A stretch of DNA of 10,881 nucleotides from Candidatus Methylomirabilota bacterium. Lineage in GTDB: Bacteria > Methylomirabilota > Methylomirabilia > Methylomirabilales > JACPAU01. The stretch spans positions 1 to 10,881 of the forward strand of contig JACPAU010000131.1 of assembly GCA_016180705.1 (NCBI GenBank), in the 5' to 3' direction. Made by a program: the position numbers and the translations under genes. The notes under the pieces were generated by a model. That model searched no databases. It was not told where the DNA came from and was given only the letters and a program-made list of their open reading frames with translations. Of this stretch, positions 6,305 to 10,881 are shown one piece after another (within the stretch, counting starts at the first letter, position 1; the number at the start of each line of letters is the position of its first letter).

Positions 6305-7644
6305 CGGGCGTCCTCCAACACGTCTCCGTGGGGCAGCCACCGTCTCACGAGCCTTTCGAGGTGCTCGCGGATCGGCTCGACCTTCATCCGCTGCAGGCTC
6401 TCGCCGGCGAAGGCAAAGAGGAGGAGCGCGCGGGCCGCGGCCTCGGCGATGCCGCGCGAGCGCAGGTAAAAGATCGCCTCCGGGTTGATCTGGCCGATGG
6501 TCGCCCCGTGGGTGCACTTCACGTCGTCGGCGTAGATCTCGAGCTGTGGCTTGGTGTCGATCTGCGCCTGCTCCGAGAGGAGCAGGTTCCGGTTGGTCTG
6601 CTTGGCGTCGGTCTTCTGGGCACCCTTGTGGACGATGATCCGCCCGTGGAAGACGCCCCGGGACTGGCCGTCCAGGATGCCGTGGTAGAACTGGCGGCTG
6701 CCGCAGTGCGGGCCCATGTGCTCGACCTTCATGTAGTTGTCCATGTGCTGGCGGCCGGTCGCCAGGTACAGCCCGTTGACCAGGCAGTCGCCCCCCTCCC
6801 CGGCCAGGACCGGGTGGACGTTGTTCCGCACCAGCGCGCCGCCCAGCAGCACCGTGTGGGAGGCGACGCTGCTGCTCCGCCCCTGCTGGCTCCGGAGGGT
6901 CGAGACGTTGAACGCCTGCCGGCCCTCCCGCTCGATCAGGTAGTGGCTCACCACGGCGCTCTCCCCGACCACCAGCTCCGTGACCACGTTCGAGAAGGCC
7001 ACGCCCTCTCCGAGCGAGACGTAGTCCTCCACGATCGTCGCCTGGCTGTCCTCGTCCGCCACGAGCAGGTTGCGCGGGTGGGTCACGAGCGGTACCTTCG
7101 CCCCCGTGGAGACGTACAGGAGGTGGATCGGGGCCTCGACGACCTGCCCCCGGGGGATGCGGACGAACGCCCCGTCCGCCAGGAACGCGGTGTTGAGGGC
7201 GGAGAAGGCGTCGTGGTGGTAGTCGGCGTACCGGGTCAGGTGCGGCTCGAGCAGGCCTCGGTCGGCACGCAGCGCTTCGGCGAGGCTGCCGACCCTCACG
7301 CCCGCCGGGAGGGATCCCGGGGCGGACAGCCCGGGGACATAGCGGCCGTTCACGAAGACGAGCCGGTGGCAGGCGATGCCCGCGAAGGCGAAGGGCGTCA
7401 GCGCCTCCGGCCCCGGCACCGCCCCCCCCTCCCCGGCGAGGCGGAAGGCAGTCCCGGCGATCGGGGCCACGTTGGTGAACCGCCAGTCCTCGTCGCGGGG
7501 CGTCGGGAACCCCAGGTCGGCAAAACGGGCGATCGCCGCCCGGCGGATCGGGTGGAGCCAGGCCCCGCCGTCCCCGGCGGTCGCCTTCTCGAACTGCGCG
7601 AAGGCCTCCAGGTACAGGTTCGTCTGCTGCGCCACCGCGTTCAC
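6301..7644 (-). CDS. sufD: SufD, subunit of the SufBC2D Fe-S scaffold
   Basis: This 447-residue protein starts with GTG at 7644, with GGAGGAG 8 nt upstream. The N-terminal helical part carries RDEDWRFTN (50-58). The middle is the right-handed beta-helix core, and the C-terminal region contains VEHMGPHCGSRQFYHGIL (307-324), QTNRNLLLSEQAQIDTKP (359-376) and YADDVKCTHGATIGQ (371-385). The LEIYADDVKCTHGA block identifies SufD rather than its paralogue SufB, which has HEATVSK-type residues at that place. SufD normally pairs with SufB and a SufC dimer and is needed for iron entry. Here its usual partner gene is only a remnant upstream of sufC. The gap to sufC is 17 nt. Confidence 0.95.
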   Translation of the reverse strand: MNAVAQQTNLYLEAFAQFEKATAGDGGAWLHPIRRAAIARFADLGFPTPRDEDWRFTNVAPIAGTAFRLAGEGGAVPGPEALTPFAFAGIACHRLVFVNGRYVPGLSAPGSLPAGVRVGSLAEALRADRGLLEPHLTRYADYHHDAFSALNTAFLADGAFVRIPRGQVVEAPIHLLYVSTGAKVPLVTHPRNLLVADEDSQATIVEDYVSLGEGVAFSNVVTELVVGESAVVSHYLIEREGRQAFNVSTLRSQQGRSSSVASHTVLLGGALVRNNVHPVLAGEGGDCLVNGLYLATGRQHMDNYMKVEHMGPHCGSRQFYHGILDGQSRGVFHGRIIVHKGAQKTDAKQTNRNLLLSEQAQIDTKPQLEIYADDVKCTHGATIGQINPEAIFYLRSRGIAEAAARALLLFAFAGESLQRMKVEPIREHLERLVRRWLPHGDVLEDAR

Positions 7645-7661
7645 GGGCTCGACTCCTCCGG

Positions 7662-8432
<771 letters not shown>

Positions 8433-8476
8433 GCCTCTCCCTTGTGGTGTGCGAAAGCAAACGCCGGCAGGGCCTG

Positions 8477-8658
8477 CCCGACGCTCCCTTTCAGGCTGAC
8501 GCTGAGGCGCCTCCGGGCCTCCACCGCGAACTTCCTGGGCGGTTCCCGGAGGACCCGCTTACAGAAGCCGTTCAGGATGGGGTTGGCCGCGTCCTCCTTA
8601 ACTCAGCCTCCGCTCGAGGCAGGATGAGGAATTGCTCCTCCCCGACTTTGTCGACCGT
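8477..8658 (-). pseudogene. sufB: sufB remnant (C-terminal about 60 codons, frameshifted)
   Basis: Translating the minus strand upstream of sufC gives two collinear pieces of the SufB C-terminus. From 8658 to 8620 one frame reads TVDKVGEEQFLIL, matching the TVSKIGEEQLFYL block of SufB. From about 8599 to 8477 the next frame reads KEDAANPILNGFCK, then KFAVEARRRLSVSLKGSVG, matching the family tail EEDA...IVNGFCK...EFAVEA..LL...L.GSVG known from E. coli and cyanobacterial SufB. Between them lie a frameshift and a TGA (8603-8605). The distance from EEQ to EDA is 53 nt against about 51 expected, so the two pieces are homologous across the break. Most of the roughly 480-residue protein is absent: upstream at 8775 NDH-2 begins. 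After GSVG, where SufB normally ends, there is a CAG codon rather than a stop. The family comparison is from memory. Confidence 0.82.
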
Positions 8659-8774
8659 TTTAGTATACTATCACGCCAGCTCCACGGCCGTCCAGCGCGG
8701 CTGCGTGGGCCGCCCCGATCCGCCCTGCCGGGCGGCCAGCGACCTCGTCGACGGCCGCCGCCCCCGGTTGGCCC
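8659..8774. other. Spacer between NDH-2 stop and sufB remnant
   Basis: Only the AT-rich patch around 8656-8673 stands out, including the perfect palindrome TAGTATACTA (8661-8670). The rest is GC-rich and shows no gene, no recognisable further sufB sequence and no terminator with a T tract. The deletion that removed most of sufB must have its junction in or near this stretch. Confidence 0.5.
8665..8694 (-). promoter_or_regulatory. Candidate promoter for sufCDSUT inside the sufB junction
   Basis: On the minus strand TGGACG (8689-8694, four of six consensus) lies 18 bp before TAGTAT (8665-8670, four of six), which is preceded by TGA and so could act as an extended -10. Transcription would start near 8658 and carry a leader of about 226 nt containing the sufB remnant. 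The TAGTATACTA palindrome overlapping the -10 could be an operator. No match to a known IscR, SufR or Fur site is claimed. Read-through from the NDH-2 gene is the alternative. Confidence 0.3.
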
Positions 8775-10025
8775 TCACCACTCCAACCTGGCGAGATCCC
8801 GGGGGAAAAAGGCGGCGATGACCCAGTCCAGGGCGACGCGCACCCGATTCTTCCACCCGATCAACTTGGCGAGGAAGACCGACCGCCACAGGAGCCAGGC
8901 CGGCAGGCCGGAGAAGGCCAGCCCGGCGATCTCCCCCACCCCGTCCCCCGTCCCGAGTGAGACCAGGTCCCCCTGGTGGCGGTAGCGGAAGGGCTCCTTG
9001 GGCTTCCCCTGGAGCTCCCGCGCGATGTTCCGGGCGACCGCGCGGGCTTGCTGGACGGCCACCTGGCCCGTCGGCGGCAGGGGCGCCTGGAGTCCCGGAT
9101 CCCAACAGTGCGCGGCATCCCCGATGGCGAACACGCCCGGGAAGGGCGGGACCTGGAGGTGCTCGTCCACCACCACGCGGCCGAGCTTGTCCCGCTCCAC
9201 CGGGAGGGCCTCCACGACCGGATTCGCCTTCACCCCGGCCGTCCAGATCACGGTGGCGGTCGGGAGCACCTCCGCGTCGCCCAGCTCGACCCCCTCGTCG
9301 CGCACCGCCACCGCCGGCGCCTGCAGGCGGACCTCGATCCCCTTGGCCCGGAGCTTCTCCAGACCCAGGGCGGCGAGGCGGTCGCTCACGCAGGGGATGA
9401 CGCGCTGGGTGGCCTCGAGGATCACGACCCGCCCCTCCCCCGGATCAACCCGCGGGTAGGAGCGGGCCAGCGGGCCGCGGATCAGGTCCCAGAGTTCGGT
9501 CGCCAGCTCCACCCCCGTGCAGCCGGCTCCCACCAGGACGAAGGTGAGCAGCCGCCGGCGCCGCTCCGGATCCCGTTCCAGGTCGGCCTGCTCGTACATT
9601 TCCAGGAGGTGATTCCGAAGCCGGACCGCGTCGTGGAGGCTCTTGAAGCTGAACGCCTTCTCCGCCGCCCCGCGGGCGCCGAAGTAGTTCGTCGTGCTTC
9701 CCAGGGCGATCACCAGGGAGTCGTACGCCGCCTCCCCCCGGTCGGTCAGGACCCGCCGGCGGTCCAGCGCGATGGACCGCACCGCCCGCCGCTCGAAGGT
9801 CAGGGGCCGGCGCCGCCGGATGGAGCGGATCGGCCAGACCACGTGGCGGGGCTCGACGCTCCCCGACGTGACCTCGTGGAGCAGGGGGGAGAACAGGTGG
9901 AAGTTCCGCGCGTCGAGGAGGACGATCTCCACCCCCTCCTCCCGCCGGAGCCGCCGCGTGAGCTCCAGGGCCGTGAAGAGCCCGCCGAAGCCCGCCCCGA
10001 GGATGAGGATGCGATGCCCGCTCAT
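8775..10025 (-). CDS. ndh: Type II NADH:quinone oxidoreductase (NDH-2)
   Basis: This 416-residue flavoprotein has two Rossmann folds: the FAD-binding ILGAGFGG (8-15) near the N-terminus and an NADH-binding VLVGAGCTGVELATEL (163-178). WTAGV (261-265) and FAIGDAAHC (309-317) are the usual FAD contacts, and GQVAVQQA (330-337) matches the conserved quinone-site A/GQxAxQQ motif. The C-terminal 45 residues contain tryptophan- and arginine-rich amphipathic helices (about LLWRSVFLAKLIGWKNRVRVALD) typical of the membrane-binding tail. It should pass electrons from NADH to membrane quinone without pumping protons. The ATG has GGAGG 4 nt upstream. The glycine-rich NADH loop has cysteine where proline is common. 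The gene is transcribed toward the sufB remnant and divergently from the gene pair beginning at 10195. Confidence 0.92.
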   Translation of the reverse strand: MSGHRILILGAGFGGLFTALELTRRLRREEGVEIVLLDARNFHLFSPLLHEVTSGSVEPRHVVWPIRSIRRRRPLTFERRAVRSIALDRRRVLTDRGEAAYDSLVIALGSTTNYFGARGAAEKAFSFKSLHDAVRLRNHLLEMYEQADLERDPERRRRLLTFVLVGAGCTGVELATELWDLIRGPLARSYPRVDPGEGRVVILEATQRVIPCVSDRLAALGLEKLRAKGIEVRLQAPAVAVRDEGVELGDAEVLPTATVIWTAGVKANPVVEALPVERDKLGRVVVDEHLQVPPFPGVFAIGDAAHCWDPGLQAPLPPTGQVAVQQARAVARNIARELQGKPKEPFRYRHQGDLVSLGTGDGVGEIAGLAFSGLPAWLLWRSVFLAKLIGWKNRVRVALDWVIAAFFPRDLARLEW

Positions 10026-10085
10026 GGCACCTCCGGGCCGGCCGCCACACCCGCCCGGGCCGGGGCGTGGCGAGGCCCACGATCT

Positions 10086-10114
10086 AGCCTAGGGCCCGCC
10101 CCCCGACCCGTCAA
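10086..10114 (-). promoter_or_regulatory. Candidate promoter of the NDH-2 gene
   Basis: On the minus strand TTGACG (10109-10114) is followed after exactly 17 bp by TAGGCT (10086-10091). The -35 matches five of six consensus bases and the -10 three. The start codon is about 60 nt downstream. The -10 form TAGGCT resembles the TAGGGT proposed for the efflux promoter. Imperfect inverted repeats, TCAAC (10111-10115) with GTTGA (10128-10132), overlap the -35 and could be a regulator site. Confidence 0.4.
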
Positions 10115-10140
10115 CGGGAAACCCGGGGTTGATCTCCCCC

Positions 10141-10170
10141 TTGCCTTTTCCCGGAGACCGACGGTAGAAT
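10141..10170 (+). promoter_or_regulatory. Probable promoter of the plus-strand membrane-protein pair
   Basis: TTGCCT (10141-10146, four of six consensus) and TAGAAT (10165-10170, five of six) are separated by 18 bp. The start codon of the small gene is 24 nt after the -10, leaving a short leader that contains the GGAGG ribosome-binding site. It is back to back with the proposed NDH-2 promoter, 27 bp away. Confidence 0.5.
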
Positions 10171-10194
10171 GCCGCATCCCGCCGGAGGACCCCC

Positions 10195-10362
10195 ATGCAA
10201 AACCTGTGGGCGATCATCAGCGTCCCGGACAACATCCCGATCGTGGCGCTCCTCCTCGCCGTCCTGTTCTTCCTCTACGTGTCCCTCGTCCAGGCCTTCC
10301 GGACCGACCGCCTCATCAAGGAGGGACGGGAGGACGAGATCTACGACGAGATGATCAAGTAG
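10195..10362 (+). CDS. Small single-span membrane protein, function unknown
   Basis: This 55-residue open frame starts with ATG at 10195 behind GGAGG (10184-10188, 6-nt spacing) and ends in TAG. The N-terminus MQNLWAIISVPDNIPIV is followed by a hydrophobic span at about 14-33, then a strongly charged cytoplasmic tail FRTDRLIKEGREDEIYDEMIK. Third codon positions are almost all G or C, as in the neighbours, and the ribosome-binding site is strong, so I regard it as real despite its size. Small proteins with a similar PDNIPIV opening occur, to my recollection, near cytochrome bc-type menaquinol oxidoreductase genes in several bacterial phyla; that link is unverified. The next gene follows after 7 nt, so the two form an operon. 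Confidence 0.8.
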   Translation: MQNLWAIISVPDNIPIVALLLAVLFFLYVSLVQAFRTDRLIKEGREDEIYDEMIK

Positions 10363-10369
10363 GCCGCCC

Positions 10370-10876
10370 ATGTTCACCCTGGTCGCGGTGGCCGTCCTCC
10401 TCGGCTTCGTCCTGATCGGCCTCATCCTCTTCTCGTCCCGCCGGACCCCGGTGGTCATGGAGAAGGACTTCTACCGGGACCGGGGGGCGCCCCCGGCGGG
10501 GATCGGCGGGCTCGCCATGCCCCAGTTCGAGCGCCTCTGCCTGAAGCTCCTCGAGGAGATGGGGCTGGTGGTGGACCGGGTGAGCCGTCCCTCCGAGCGG
10601 GAGCTGGACATCCAGGCCGTGAACCCCCAGCCCGTCACCGGGGGCGACTACCTGGTCCACTGCATCCTGGCGGAGGCGGACGAACCGGTCCACCCGTCCC
10701 GCGTTACGGCGCTGGCGGACACGGTGAAGGGAGAGCGCGCCACCAAGGGGATCCTCATCACGACCGGCTACTTCGCCGAGGAGGTCGCCAAGCGCCTCGA
10801 AGGACCTCCCGTCGAACTGATCAACGGGCAGCGGTTCGCCCAGCTCCTCAGCGAGTTCGGCATCCCCGTCACCTAG
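10370..10876 (+). CDS. Membrane-anchored Mrr-like (restriction endonuclease-fold) protein, probably catalytically inactive
   Basis: This 168-residue protein has an N-terminal membrane helix (3-21), a linker, and from about 50 a domain shaped like the Mrr/DUF2034 PD-(D/E)xK fold: PQFERLCLKLLEEMGLVVDRV, the acidic ELDI (D80), a beta strand YLVHCILAE (94-102), then KGERATKGILITTGYFAEEVAK (110-131) and VELINGQRFAQLL (138-150). Active Mrr proteins have Q-x-K on the strand where this one has H97-C98-I99, so the catalytic lysine appears to be missing. It starts 7 nt after the small membrane protein, with AGTAGG over that gene's stop as a possible ribosome-binding site. A regulatory or DNA-binding role at the membrane is a guess. 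The gene ends 5 bp before the window edge and any following operon genes are unseen. Confidence 0.78.
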   Translation: MFTLVAVAVLLGFVLIGLILFSSRRTPVVMEKDFYRDRGAPPAGIGGLAMPQFERLCLKLLEEMGLVVDRVSRPSERELDIQAVNPQPVTGGDYLVHCILAEADEPVHPSRVTALADTVKGERATKGILITTGYFAEEVAKRLEGPPVELINGQRFAQLLSEFGIPVT

Positions 10877-10881
10877 GGCGT

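Noticed and set aside
6305..6517. In-frame 71-codon upstream extension of sufS
   Set aside because: It lies wholly inside sufD, has no SufS-like sequence, and the ATG at 6304 has a strong GGAGG site and a 4-nt overlap with the sufD stop.
6301..7644. Reading this gene as sufB rather than sufD
   Set aside because: The C-terminal LEIYADDVKCTHGATIGQ block and the length are those of SufD; the SufB-type block is found only in the remnant upstream of sufC.
8661..8670. TAGTATACTA as a known IscR, SufR or Fur box
   Set aside because: It is a perfect palindrome but too short and does not match those consensus sites; it is left as an unassigned candidate.
8668..8774. Extending the sufB remnant further upstream through a TAVELA-like stretch
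   Set aside because: The resemblance to the ARVEHEAT region of SufB is only a few residues, needs extra insertions, and is interrupted by TGA and TAG.

Overview
The window is GC-rich (roughly two thirds G+C, with strong G/C preference at third codon positions), densely coding bacterial chromosome. No rRNA, tRNA, CRISPR array, transposase or phage gene is visible. Gene content and composition would suit an uncultured soil or sediment lineage such as Rokubacteria/Methylomirabilota or a GC-rich relative of the old Deltaproteobacteria, but no marker gene fixes the taxon.

Left block (about 1-4180, minus strand): a four-gene efflux operon reading tetR-type regulator, HlyD-type membrane-fusion protein, ABC ATPase, ABC-2 permease. 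The genes overlap or nearly touch (4-nt overlap, 1-nt gap, 8-nt overlap). In front of the regulator are a TTGACA-type -35 and a 32-bp dyad that covers the probable -10, which suggests autorepression. A 66-72 bp direct repeat (62 of 66 aligned bases identical) flanks the operon: one copy overlaps the permease stop codon and the other lies about 50 bp downstream of the SUF operon. The operon may therefore be a cassette. Two GC hairpins follow the permease.

Middle block (4229-8660, minus strand): a SUF iron-sulfur cluster assembly operon in the order sufC, sufD, sufS, sufU, then a MIP18/DUF59 (SufT-like) gene. No intact sufB is present. The 340 bp upstream of sufC, which look like an empty leader, contain a decayed C-terminal piece of sufB: about 60 codons in two frames with one stop. 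The ancestral order was therefore probably sufBCDSU-sufT, and most of sufB has been lost. Either a functional sufB lies elsewhere, or the assembly is wrong here. This is the most notable feature of the window.

Right block: a type II NADH:quinone oxidoreductase gene (8775-10025, minus strand) lies upstream of the sufB remnant. It is divergent from a plus-strand pair that begins at 10195: a 55-residue single-span membrane protein, then a membrane-anchored protein with an Mrr-like fold in which the catalytic lysine position appears to be isoleucine. Both promoters of this divergent region can be proposed by eye. The plus-strand operon may continue past the window.

All functional calls come from reading motifs and from family knowledge. 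No database search was run.
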